A stretch of 64,000 bases of DNA from Sphingobacteriales bacterium 44-15 (lineage in GTDB: Bacteria; Bacteroidota; Bacteroidia; Chitinophagales; Chitinophagaceae), in the NCBI GenBank assembly GCA_001899685.1, contig MKWG01000024.1:62001-126000 (forward strand). The letters run 5' to 3'. Position 1 is the stretch's first letter. Every line of letters begins with the position of its first letter. A program made the translations under genes and the position numbers. The notes beneath the pieces were generated by a model. It made no database searches, was not told the origin of the DNA, and was given only the letters and a program-made list of their open reading frames with translations. Positions 26,256 through 34,125 of this stretch are shown here, piece by piece.

Positions 26256-26930
26256 CTATTTGAATCGTTTTTTGAAGTGCTTGCCTCCTCCTTTGCCACT
26301 CCTGTCATTCCTGCCATTGCCATTACGCTGTTGAAAATTATTGCTCTTACCACCGCGCTGGAACCGGTTATTATCCCTTCCTTCACGCTCCCTGTAAGCT
26401 TTTACAAAAGGTGTATTGGTGAATTCGAGACTGCCGTCTGTTATTGAGTTCAGTTCATTTCTTATGGCATCATCATGCACCAGCTCTTTGTGCCAGGTAT
26501 TATAGGCAAGCTTCATATAATAAGCAATGGCATTGGCAAACCCGGAGCGTTTTTCAGCATTATCTTCTTTAAGGGCCTTGTTAATGACCAGCTCAAGGTT
26601 TTTACCCAGGTGAGAGTAACGCGGATATCTTTTAGGATAAGGAAGCTGCTCAGGCTTTGCTTTCAGCGTTTCCCGGGTGGGAATAGGATACGGACTATCA
26701 ACATCCAGCTTAAAGTCGGATATTAAAAAAAGGTGATCCCATAATTTATGGCGAAAGTCTTCTACGTTTTTCAAATGCGGGTTGAGAAACCCCATAAGCT
26801 CAATGAGCGCATGGGCATTCTTTTGCCTTTTTTCCCTGTCTTCTATCGTGATTACAAAATCAATCATCTTTTGAATATGGCGTCCATATTCGCGCATGAT
26901 AAGATGATTCCTCGTGGTATTATACTCCAT
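26256..26930 (-). CDS. DUF4290 domain protein with basic Gly/Asn/Arg-rich tail
   Basis: A Bacteroidota-specific protein of 224 residues. The conserved helical domain (MEYNTTRNHLIMREYGRHIQ... to YNTWHKELVHD, about 1-170) is followed by a low-complexity tail (about 180-224) rich in Asn, Gly, Arg, Lys and Phe (RFQRGGKSNN, HFKKRFK), which looks like an RNA-binding RGG-type tail. The family has no assigned function. ATG 26930 is supported by a consensus promoter 19 nt upstream; an upstream ORF extension would run over that promoter. Confidence 0.85.
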   Translation of the reverse strand: MEYNTTRNHLIMREYGRHIQKMIDFVITIEDREKRQKNAHALIELMGFLNPHLKNVEDFRHKLWDHLFLISDFKLDVDSPYPIPTRETLKAKPEQLPYPKRYPRYSHLGKNLELVINKALKEDNAEKRSGFANAIAYYMKLAYNTWHKELVHDDAIRNELNSITDGSLEFTNTPFVKAYREREGRDNNRFQRGGKSNNFQQRNGNGRNDRSGKGGGKHFKKRFK

Positions 26931-26949
26931 GTAAGAAATTGAGTGTAAG

Positions 26950-26981
26950 CAAAAATACGAAAGAGTTGGTATCTTTTCAAA
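26950..26981 (-). promoter_or_regulatory. Consensus promoter of the DUF4290 gene
   Basis: On the minus strand TTTG (26981-26978), 20-bp spacer, TATTTTTG (26957-26950). The -33 element lies inside an AGAGTTGGTA/TACCAACTCT hairpin (about 26962-26995) that may end the upstream gene or act as an operator. Confidence 0.7.
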
Positions 26982-27042
26982 AGTTACCAACTCTTAGTAA
27001 TATTCATTTTTGTTCAGCCCTTACGCACTTGCAGACAGCATA

Positions 27043-28263
27043 TTATCTGATAATGAGCCTGCTTACCTGTTGTTCCCTGGTTGTAACGTCAATTGCGCGT
27101 ATAAAATACACCCCGGAAGCATGCCTGTTTTTAAAGGTCAGTATTTCAGAGCTTGTACCTCCGGGCGTGATCCCTGTGGACTCCACTACCTGGCCAATAC
27201 TGTTAATCATTTCTATCTGCAGTTTGTTTTTCAGGGGTTTTCCAAACTGGAGCGTTACCCTGTCGCTGGCAGGATTAGGGAACAATGTCAGTGATATTTT
27301 ATCGTTACCGGCGGTAATGCTCCTTATGGCTGAATACCGCACGCTGCCGGTTGCATCTGTTTGTTTGATACGGAAATACAGTTTTCCACTGACAGTGGCC
27401 GGGATGCTATATTCATACTCATACCTGACAACTGTTGATGCCGAAGCAGGTTTCTGACTTTGCATCGCCCCGATTGAGGAAAAGTCAAGTCCGTTGGTGC
27501 TCATTTCTATCCCGTATGTTATATTGTTATCTTCATGCTCTTTTGTCCAGCTCAGTTGTACACTGGCATTTTCTGCCGCTTTGGCAAAGAAGTCAAGTTT
27601 ACCTGTTGGCAGGACAGAGTTGGCACAATAAGTATAGGTGATCGTCATGTCTAAATTTGTGGCAAGGGTCACATAATTTATGGAGACATGCGCACCGCTG
27701 CTTACTGCGGAGAATGTGGGATAAATATTATAATCTATGCTGACGGCCCCGCTCCCCGAGTAATCAGAAAAATATGCAGGGTCAATACTTGCATTAAAAA
27801 CTGCATTATCAGGAGCATCGGTCATTGCCGACCATACATTTGAATAGTCGCCATTCATGTCAAAAGGAGGCCAGGTTGGAGTAGTATAACTTGCCCCGAT
27901 AGTAGCATTTGGGAAATTCACGGTAGAGTCGCTTATGGTAACTGCACCGAGACCGGGCGCTTCTATTTCATCCTTTCTTTTGAATGTAATATTTTTAGTA
28001 AGGTTATCGAAAGTGTCTCCGTTAATGATCATCAGCGAAGTGACCCCCGATGTAGTTACATGAATATCTACTCCGATAAGTGTTCCTAAGCTGGGGTCAA
28101 ACCTGGAGAAATTATATGTGTTAAAGAGCCTGTCTGGTGCACCCCCGCCGCTTGAAACGGTTATTGTTTTGGGAGTCCCTGAAGAACACTGGGCATGCGA
28201 TTTATTGAAATTCAATACCGCGTATACTATTAATATACAAATGGGTAGAGATTTAAGCCTCAT
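27043..28263 (-). CDS. Secreted protein with type IX secretion (type A) sorting domain
   Basis: About 406 residues. A Sec signal peptide (1-25, ending KSHAQ) is followed by a beta-rich region of unknown function and, from about 325, a type A C-terminal sorting domain: LTLFPNPASDRVTLQF, MINSIGQVVES and YFIRAIDVTTREQQVSRLIIR. The tail sends proteins through the type IX system to the cell surface, so this is a likely cargo. The N-terminal part (SSGTPKTITVSSGG...) resembles no enzyme I can name. ATG 28263 is preferred to an upstream start at 28323. Confidence 0.85.
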   Translation of the reverse strand: MRLKSLPICILIVYAVLNFNKSHAQCSSGTPKTITVSSGGGAPDRLFNTYNFSRFDPSLGTLIGVDIHVTTSGVTSLMIINGDTFDNLTKNITFKRKDEIEAPGLGAVTISDSTVNFPNATIGASYTTPTWPPFDMNGDYSNVWSAMTDAPDNAVFNASIDPAYFSDYSGSGAVSIDYNIYPTFSAVSSGAHVSINYVTLATNLDMTITYTYCANSVLPTGKLDFFAKAAENASVQLSWTKEHEDNNITYGIEMSTNGLDFSSIGAMQSQKPASASTVVRYEYEYSIPATVSGKLYFRIKQTDATGSVRYSAIRSITAGNDKISLTLFPNPASDRVTLQFGKPLKNKLQIEMINSIGQVVESTGITPGGTSSEILTFKNRHASGVYFIRAIDVTTREQQVSRLIIR

Positions 28264-28476
28264 AGGATATGGTTTAAGTTCATAAATGGTTCGGATTCCT
28301 GCTGACAAATAACGCAAAGCCATTCCAATAAGCGCTGTTCACCGTTATTTCCGCACAGAGTATCTTTGGATCCGTTATTTTCAACTGTAATAACGGCGCA
28401 TCGGGCGATTAATTTTTAAAGAAACGGCTATTTAACAGCGCACTGAAAAAATACTCTCTTTAAATCATTGTATTAC

Positions 28477-29511
28477 ATGCTGATAACCATAAGTCAATAC
28501 CATCGCTTTTTATCAAAAGAGAAAAAAAAATATGCTTTTGTCCACAATATTATTGCTATCCTGAGTGCCGGGTTTCCCGGTGTGCAGATTGAATTGTTAT
28601 CAAATGATAATAGTTATGCGCAGCATCTTCCGCCGGGTGTTTCTTTCGTGCGGATTGATATACCGCGCCTGCTGAAACCGATAGCGAAAGGGAAATTCAT
28701 TTCGGATGTAAGATCAATAGTGAAAAGAAAGCCGCCCGACCTGCTTATATCCGGAGCATTCGCAACAGGACTACCCATTCCTGAATATATGCTGGTAACT
28801 GATCTGCAGCAAACAACATCGGACGAGCTCAGGAAAGTAAACAGGTGGATTGTGCCGTCTGTTTATATGCAGGGACTTTTGGTCAAACGCGGTATGGATG
28901 CAGGGAGCGTGATCATTGCAAGGCTGCTGCCCGGTGAATCATATGCGCCTGCTGCCTGGGAAAAAAGGGAATCTTTAAAGCAGGAATTAACAGGAGGAAA
29001 AGAATATTTTATTGTAAATGCTGAAGACAATTCCGGGAAAAATATAGTAAATGTACTGAAGGCATTTTCTTTATTTAAGAAATGGCAGCAAAGCAATATG
29101 CAGCTATTGCTTGTCAACCCGGAAGACACTCCAAAGATCAACGCGCTTTTACAAACCTATAAATACCGTGATGATATAAAAGTCATTTCTTCTGCAACAG
29201 AACCGGAGCTGGCAACATTCATTAAAGCGGCTATGGCTTATATCTGCTTTCCGGAAAACGATATTACAGGCTACTCAACGGCAGTGGCGCTGCAATGTAA
29301 TGTCCCGGCTATTACTTATGATACTGGCGCTGTGCAGGAAACCGGTAGGGAGGCAGTGCTTTATGCGGATCCCGGAAACAGTGAAGATATTGCCGGTAAA
29401 ATGATAAAGCTATATAAAGATGAAAAATTAAGAAGCCGGCTTATCCGGGGATCGCAGGAAAGAATAACCGGATTAAAGCGGGAAAATGAGTCAATACGTT
29501 TTTTAACATGA
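28477..29511 (+). CDS. Glycosyltransferase, GT-B (family 4-like)
   Basis: About 345 residues with a divergent N-terminal half and a recognisable GT4-like C-terminal half: YFIVNAEDNSGKNIVNVLKAF, a strand KVISSATEPELATFIKAA, then CFPENDITGYSTAVALQCNVPAITYDTGAVQE, where the E...E pair for nucleotide-sugar binding sits, and YADPGNSEDIAGKMIKL. It is likely a surface polysaccharide enzyme, but donor and acceptor are unknown. ATG 28477 is used; a TTG at 28468 is the alternative. Confidence 0.82.
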   Translation: MLITISQYHRFLSKEKKKYAFVHNIIAILSAGFPGVQIELLSNDNSYAQHLPPGVSFVRIDIPRLLKPIAKGKFISDVRSIVKRKPPDLLISGAFATGLPIPEYMLVTDLQQTTSDELRKVNRWIVPSVYMQGLLVKRGMDAGSVIIARLLPGESYAPAAWEKRESLKQELTGGKEYFIVNAEDNSGKNIVNVLKAFSLFKKWQQSNMQLLLVNPEDTPKINALLQTYKYRDDIKVISSATEPELATFIKAAMAYICFPENDITGYSTAVALQCNVPAITYDTGAVQETGREAVLYADPGNSEDIAGKMIKLYKDEKLRSRLIRGSQERITGLKRENESIRFLT

Positions 29512-29634
29512 ATAGAGAAGAACGATAGATGACAAACGATAGACGACAAATGCTTTGTGTAACATAGTGTTTCCGTGGTTCAAATAACTTTCGCAGGCAA
29601 ACAAACCAGATATCATAAATAGCCGATCCCTTCT

Positions 29635-29642
29635 TACATTTG
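29635..29642 (+). promoter_or_regulatory. -7 box (TACATTTG) of gldC
   Basis: Exact TAnnTTTG 24 bp before the ATG at 29667; no clear -33 TTTG. Confidence 0.5.
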
Positions 29643-29666
29643 CGCATATTTTATAGTAATATTTTC

Positions 29667-30002
29667 ATGCAACAATCTCAGATTACAATTGACGTACATT
29701 TAGACGCAGATAAAATCCCGCAGCAAATAAGCTGGGGCGCGTCGAACAGCAATGCAGAGGAAGCACAGAAAGCCAAGGCAATGATGCTTGCCTTCTGGGA
29801 CGGACAGGAAAAGTCGGCGCTGCGTATTGACCTCTGGACAAAGGATATGATGATGGATGAAATGGGTGATTTTTTTTACCAGACACTAATGACCATGGCA
29901 GATACTTACAGCAGAGCTACCCACCAGCAGGAGCTGGTAACCTCGCTGAAAACATTTGCAGCAGAATTTTATAAGCGGTCCAGAGAGTTGCTGGAAAAAT
30001 AA
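29667..30002 (+). CDS. gldC: Gliding motility protein GldC
   Basis: A 111-residue cytoplasmic protein required in Bacteroidota for efficient gliding and type IX secretion. The diagnostic run KAKAMMLAFWDGQEKSALRI continues as DLWTKDMMMDEMGDFFYQTL, with an N-terminal strand ITIDVHLDADKIPQQISW. Start ATG 29667 is preceded by a -7 box. It is followed at 27 bp by the YqeY gene and then cvpA, probably one operon. Confidence 0.93.
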   Translation: MQQSQITIDVHLDADKIPQQISWGASNSNAEEAQKAKAMMLAFWDGQEKSALRIDLWTKDMMMDEMGDFFYQTLMTMADTYSRATHQQELVTSLKTFAAEFYKRSRELLEK

Positions 30003-30029
30003 AAAGTAAATAATTAATCATTTTTATCT

Positions 30030-30482
30030 ATGGCACTGGAACAAAATATTAACGAGCAGTTGAAGCAGGCTATGCTCGCAAAAGATGAAAAAAAACTGAG
30101 AGGGTTGCGGGCTATAAAGGCTGCTATTATCATAGCCAAGACCGCTGAAGGCGCGGGAGGGCAGATATCAGCAGATGAAGAGATCAAAATGCTGCAGAAG
30201 CTCGTTAAGCAGCGTAAAGATTCGCTGGAAATATTCCAGCAGCAGAACAGGGCAGATCTTGCACAAAAAGAGCAGGAAGAAATAGAAGTTATTGAAGCGT
30301 TCCTTCCAAAGCAAATGTCGGAAGAGGAATTAAAAGAAGCGCTCACAAAAATCATTGCAGACACCGGTGCATCCTCGCCTGCAGATATGGGGAAAGTAAT
30401 GGGTGCCGCTACCAAACAACTGGCGGGAAAAGCAGACGGGAAAACGATCAGCGCAATGGTAAAAGCACTTCTTGCGAAATAG
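30030..30482 (+). CDS. GatB/YqeY domain protein
   Basis: A 150-residue helical protein of the YqeY family, homologous to the C-terminal tail of the amidotransferase subunit GatB. Typical stretches are LRGLRAIKAAIIIAKTAEG, EIKMLQKLVKQRKDSLEIF and EIEVIEAFLPKQMSEEEL, then DMGKVMGAATKQLAGKADGK. The family binds tRNA in GatB; the free form has no settled role. Confidence 0.95.
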   Translation: MALEQNINEQLKQAMLAKDEKKLRGLRAIKAAIIIAKTAEGAGGQISADEEIKMLQKLVKQRKDSLEIFQQQNRADLAQKEQEEIEVIEAFLPKQMSEEELKEALTKIIADTGASSPADMGKVMGAATKQLAGKADGKTISAMVKALLAK

Positions 30483-30506
30483 TGTTGTAATCATTCCTGA
30501 AAATAA

Positions 30507-31046
30507 ATGTGGATTGACATTGTTTTTCTTGTGCTTATCATAGTTGCGGTGGTAAAAGGCATTCGCAGAGGCATCATTATGGCCATCTTTTCATTTGCCG
30601 GATGGTTTATAGGCATTGCTGCCGCCGTGAAGTTATCGGCATGGGTAGCCTCTTACCTGCAGCATCATACCAATATTGGCGCCAAATGGCTTCCGCTGTT
30701 TGCTTTCATCCTGGTTTTTGCTACAACTGTATTGCTGGTGCAGCTTGCGGGTAAGGCGGTAGAGGGTATATTTAATATTTCGTTGATAGGCTGGGTGAAC
30801 CGCCTGGGCGGAGCATTATTGTATACTGCTATGTATACCCTTGCATTCAGTGTGATATTGTTTTACTTAGAGAAAATGAATATAACAGGACCTTCAGTCA
30901 TTGAAGAAAGCAGGGCTTATGCCATGATAGGAGGGCTGGGGCCTTCAGTGATCGAAGCGGTGGGCGCCGTTATCCCCTTCTTCAAAAATATATTCCGCGA
31001 ATTAGAGCATTTCTTTGAAAATGTGGCTGCACAGCGTTCCTTATAA
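30507..31046 (+). CDS. CvpA family membrane protein
   Basis: A 179-residue protein with four hydrophobic helices (about 3-20, 26-48, 65-88 and 103-125) in the CvpA (colicin V production) family; RRGIIMAIFSFAGWFIGIAAAV is characteristic. CvpA proteins support envelope function in enterobacteria, but the mechanism is unknown. It ends in a charged tail and overlaps the convergent lptC stop region by 6 bp. Confidence 0.92.
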   Translation: MWIDIVFLVLIIVAVVKGIRRGIIMAIFSFAGWFIGIAAAVKLSAWVASYLQHHTNIGAKWLPLFAFILVFATTVLLVQLAGKAVEGIFNISLIGWVNRLGGALLYTAMYTLAFSVILFYLEKMNITGPSVIEESRAYAMIGGLGPSVIEAVGAVIPFFKNIFRELEHFFENVAAQRSL

Positions 31047-31709
31047 GGAAGTTTTGCGGGAAGTGTCACTTTTTGCAGCAGCGCTGTCTCCCCGCGCTGA
31101 AGAAGAATCTGCCCCCGCAGCAAACCCGGATTCAGGCACTGGCAAAATACCTTCTGTTGGTTCCATCAAAGTAATGGTTTTGAAATCCTGGCTTGCGGTA
31201 AACCCTTTTTTTGCGGGCAGGATAGTCCCGTCTTTTTTAGTAATAAGCGCAGGCTTATCTGTATAAAACTGTTGTTTATTCTGATCCCACCACAATTCCT
31301 TACACCTGACGGTATCCTGGTTAAGCTTTTGAATAGCTACCACGCTGTCTTTTAAAAAAGCCTTGTTCTGTCCTTCAATATACCTGCCGTACCTGGCGTC
31401 TACCACGCTTTCGATCTGCAATGAGTCATTATAGAAGTCAAGATGCAGCGTATTGGGAAATTCAACCCGGGGCAGGGTATCCTGGTACCGATACATTACC
31501 GGTGCTGTAAGCCTGGATCTTACTTTTCCCGCCTGGCTGTAGAAAAGCTGAATTTGTTTTGCTTCATCCACCCCCATTTTCTTTCTTGTAAATTCCCTTA
31601 TTTCTTTTTCATCATTTTCACAACCGGCAATTACCAGCAGGGATACAGACAGGATGATCAGAGAAAGCAGGCGGGGAAAAAAGGTAGTATGATTGCTGTT
31701 GTTACACAT
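31041..31709 (-). CDS. lptC: LPS export ABC transporter periplasmic protein LptC
   Basis: Single-pass inner-membrane or lipid-anchored bridge that receives lipopolysaccharide from LptB2FG and passes it to LptA. The 222-residue protein has a hydrophobic N-terminus with lipobox VIAGC (Cys30) and the LptC/OstA-like beta-jellyroll repeats VRSRLTAPVMYRYQDT, HLDFYNDSLQIESVVDARYG and VRCKELWWDQ. The Ala/Ser/Lys-rich tail is low complexity. It is the third gene in the coaX operon, starting 4 bp after the barrel gene. Confidence 0.88.
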   Translation of the reverse strand: MCNNSNHTTFFPRLLSLIILSVSLLVIAGCENDEKEIREFTRKKMGVDEAKQIQLFYSQAGKVRSRLTAPVMYRYQDTLPRVEFPNTLHLDFYNDSLQIESVVDARYGRYIEGQNKAFLKDSVVAIQKLNQDTVRCKELWWDQNKQQFYTDKPALITKKDGTILPAKKGFTASQDFKTITLMEPTEGILPVPESGFAAGADSSSARGDSAAAKSDTSRKTSL

Positions 31710-31713
31710 ACAT

Positions 31714-33024
31714 TTACTGGTACGTGCGTTTAATAAACCATATATCGCTTAAAGACAGCCCTAAAGAAATTCTGTAGAAGCTTTCCCTGAGCGAATTGCT
31801 TTTATTGCCTCTTGCTCCTATTTCAAACGAAGTATTAATAGCAGTGTATTGCCCGGAATACAGGCTGTATCCATATTTGCGCACCGGGAGCGAAGCGCCG
31901 AATGTGAAGGCATACATGGGCAGCTTTTTATTCACCATAACATAATCCGGCCCGATATAAAATCCGGCACGGTACTGAACCTGTCCCCAGTACTTAGTGC
32001 TTTTGTAATTGGGGATCATACCTGCTCCTACCCGCAACAACCAGGTGTTCTTTACCTCGTCTTTCTCGCCGAAGTAGCGGTAATCCTCCCATTGTGTTAC
32101 ATTATATTCGGCAGATACTGACCAGGCCAATTCTTTTTCCAGGGATATACCTATGCCGTAACCGGGGGGGGCAATGATCTTTCCTTTGTTTTTTGGAGAA
32201 AAGTAGACACTATCTTTTGGAACTTCACCCGAAACGCTGGTATATTCAAAAGTTTCTCTTGATATGCTTCTTGTAGCAGACAGGGAGCTTTTGAATTGTG
32301 CAAACGCACCAAGCTTCAGGAGCACAGTTTTACTTACATGCGTGGAGTATTGTGCGCCTGCATGCAGGAATAATCCGCCGAAATGAGTACTGTCAGACCA
32401 CCTTCCTTTTTCATAATACACAGTGTCATTCATCATGATGCGCTCGGTAACATAGTTTTTGTTGCCAAAAGCATAGCCTGCATTTACGCCAACCGTAAAA
32501 TGCTTGCTTCCTATTCCCGTTCCGATATAGGTCTGGTACATCCCGCCATCCCCGTTATAGTTAGTCTGAATGCTGTCAATGCCGGGCAACCTGGTATTTT
32601 CCCGCAGCTGGTAGCTGATCCTGGAAACCGGGCGTATGCCAATATTCATCCCCCAATTAGTCTTTTTGGATAAGGGGACCCCCACCTGTATATAAGAAGG
32701 TATGAGATAGCCGGAACGAAGCGTTCTCACGGGGCTGGTTGTTTTCAGGGTGCGTCCTGTATAATCAAGACCTACATCAAAAGTAGTATACTTAAGCCGT
32801 GCATAAGATGCAGGGTTGATGAAGTTGACGGTAACCGGGTCGTAATAAGAGGCAGAAACACCGCCGGCAGCGCGGTTCACAATATTCTGACTGGGAACGA
32901 TATCCCCAAGCCCGTACCTCGAATACGGCGAATTTTCCTGGGCTGAAACGATGTTGTATTTAATTAAAAACACGACGCAGAATAAAAAGACATACCTACA
33001 GTTAGTTATACTCACTGATTGCAT
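31714..33024 (-). CDS. FadL-like outer membrane beta-barrel protein
   Basis: A 436-residue protein with a signal peptide (1-28, ending VSAQ) and alternating beta strands. ENSPYSRYGLGD directly after the signal marks a widespread Bacteroidota family that structurally resembles FadL/OmpP1 hydrophobic-substrate channels. It overlaps the coaX 3' end by 23 bp and is followed by lptC at 4 bp, so all three are co-expressed; the link suggests an envelope role, but no substrate is known. Confidence 0.88.
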   Translation of the reverse strand: MQSVSITNCRYVFLFCVVFLIKYNIVSAQENSPYSRYGLGDIVPSQNIVNRAAGGVSASYYDPVTVNFINPASYARLKYTTFDVGLDYTGRTLKTTSPVRTLRSGYLIPSYIQVGVPLSKKTNWGMNIGIRPVSRISYQLRENTRLPGIDSIQTNYNGDGGMYQTYIGTGIGSKHFTVGVNAGYAFGNKNYVTERIMMNDTVYYEKGRWSDSTHFGGLFLHAGAQYSTHVSKTVLLKLGAFAQFKSSLSATRSISRETFEYTSVSGEVPKDSVYFSPKNKGKIIAPPGYGIGISLEKELAWSVSAEYNVTQWEDYRYFGEKDEVKNTWLLRVGAGMIPNYKSTKYWGQVQYRAGFYIGPDYVMVNKKLPMYAFTFGASLPVRKYGYSLYSGQYTAINTSFEIGARGNKSNSLRESFYRISLGLSLSDIWFIKRTYQ

Positions 33025-33721
33025 ACAGACCTTTATAGATTAATTGAGGGTCTGCAAATATCTTATTTTTCATGAGTTGGGCAAAATAGGGGGAATCGCC
33101 CCCGGTTAAAAGCACGTTAAAGTTGGTATATCTTTCTGAATATGCGTCTATTATACCGTCAATTTCTTTTGCCATGCCTAATATCACCCCGCTGGTAATA
33201 TTAGTTCTCGTATCATACCCTACCAACGGGAAATTCCAGTCTGCTTTTACAAGCGGTAATTTGGCGGTATAGTCACGCAGTGATTTCAGTCTCATTTCCA
33301 TTCCGGGGGAAATACCGCCCCCTAAGAACTGCCTGTATTTATCAATGAAGTTGTAGGTGATGCAGGTGCCTAAGCCAACAACAAGATTATGCTTCCCGGG
33401 GAAAAACTCCACTGCGGCTGCCGAAAGCGCAAGCCTGTCGGCTCCTATTGTTTCCGGCCTGGTTACCGTTGCTGTAAAAGGAAGCTTGGTTTTATCTGAC
33501 AACAGGTGAAACCTGGAGTATGAAGAGAGGACTTCTTCTATTTTTTTATCGTGCTCAATGACGGATGACAGTATTGTCTTTGCCGGCTGTATTTCTTCCA
33601 TCAGGCTTTCAATGGTTGCAGCTTCGCTATCGGGCAACACGGCTTCATATTCAAATGAACGGTCTTTAAAAACAGCATACTTGAGCCGTGTATTACCAAA
33701 GTCAAAGCAAACAGTTATCAT
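33002..33721 (-). CDS. coaX: Type III pantothenate kinase CoaX
   Basis: Catalyses the first step of coenzyme A synthesis, phosphorylating pantothenate. The 239-residue protein has the phosphate loop DFGNTRLK (7-14), GADRLALSAAAVEFF, and GLGTCITYNFID, with GGGISPGMEMRLKSLRDYTA, as in the acetate-kinase-fold CoaX group. It heads the operon coaX-barrel protein-lptC, an arrangement frequent in this phylum. Confidence 0.95.
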   Translation of the reverse strand: MITVCFDFGNTRLKYAVFKDRSFEYEAVLPDSEAATIESLMEEIQPAKTILSSVIEHDKKIEEVLSSYSRFHLLSDKTKLPFTATVTRPETIGADRLALSAAAVEFFPGKHNLVVGLGTCITYNFIDKYRQFLGGGISPGMEMRLKSLRDYTAKLPLVKADWNFPLVGYDTRTNITSGVILGMAKEIDGIIDAYSERYTNFNVLLTGGDSPYFAQLMKNKIFADPQLIYKGLYAISEYN

Positions 33722-34125
33722 CTATTTGTTTTTGTATAACCTGCAACCTGAAACAGCATATCCAGGCGCATCAAAAGCGTTGTAAAGTACCGGATTTTAT
33801 TTTTACGACATAAAAAATATGTCTCCTTTTATAGAATGCAGGATGAAGTTCAGACTTTCCTGTCCGGGGGTGAGATAATAAATGTTAGTTTTGCAGCATT
33901 GTTTTTTGTGAATGGTGAATAGGTGAAACGTGAGATGTCAAACGTGAGAAGTGAAACGTGAGACTAACAGATAAAGGTTGAAAGGTGTAATAACCTGCAA
34001 CCTGTAACTTGTAACCTGAAACCAGTGCCCTGCTTGCCCGTATGATCATTAATCATCCGTGGACACATATTTTATCATATACTGACGATGATTTAGCATA
34101 AATAAGTGTCCTGCAAAACTGAGTC
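33722..34125. other. 404-bp gap between divergent coaX and the GH63 gene
   Basis: No gene is seen. It holds an exact plus-strand -7 box TAGTTTTG (33886-33893) without a good -33, the words AACCTGCAACCTGAAAC twice (near 33740 and 33990), and a one-armed copy of the hairpin repeat (33908-34022). Confidence 0.6.
33908..34022. repeat. Intergenic repeat, one-armed copy 9
   Basis: Tandem words GGTGAAACGTGAGATG, TCAAACGTGAGAAG, TGAAACGTGAGAC in one direction, followed by AACCTGCAACCTGTAACTTG. Unlike most copies, no opposing arm is seen and it sits between divergent genes. Confidence 0.55.

Noticed and set aside
33908-34022. CRISPR-like direct repeats
   Set aside because: The repeated words are short, variable and have no regular unique spacers; no cas genes are present.
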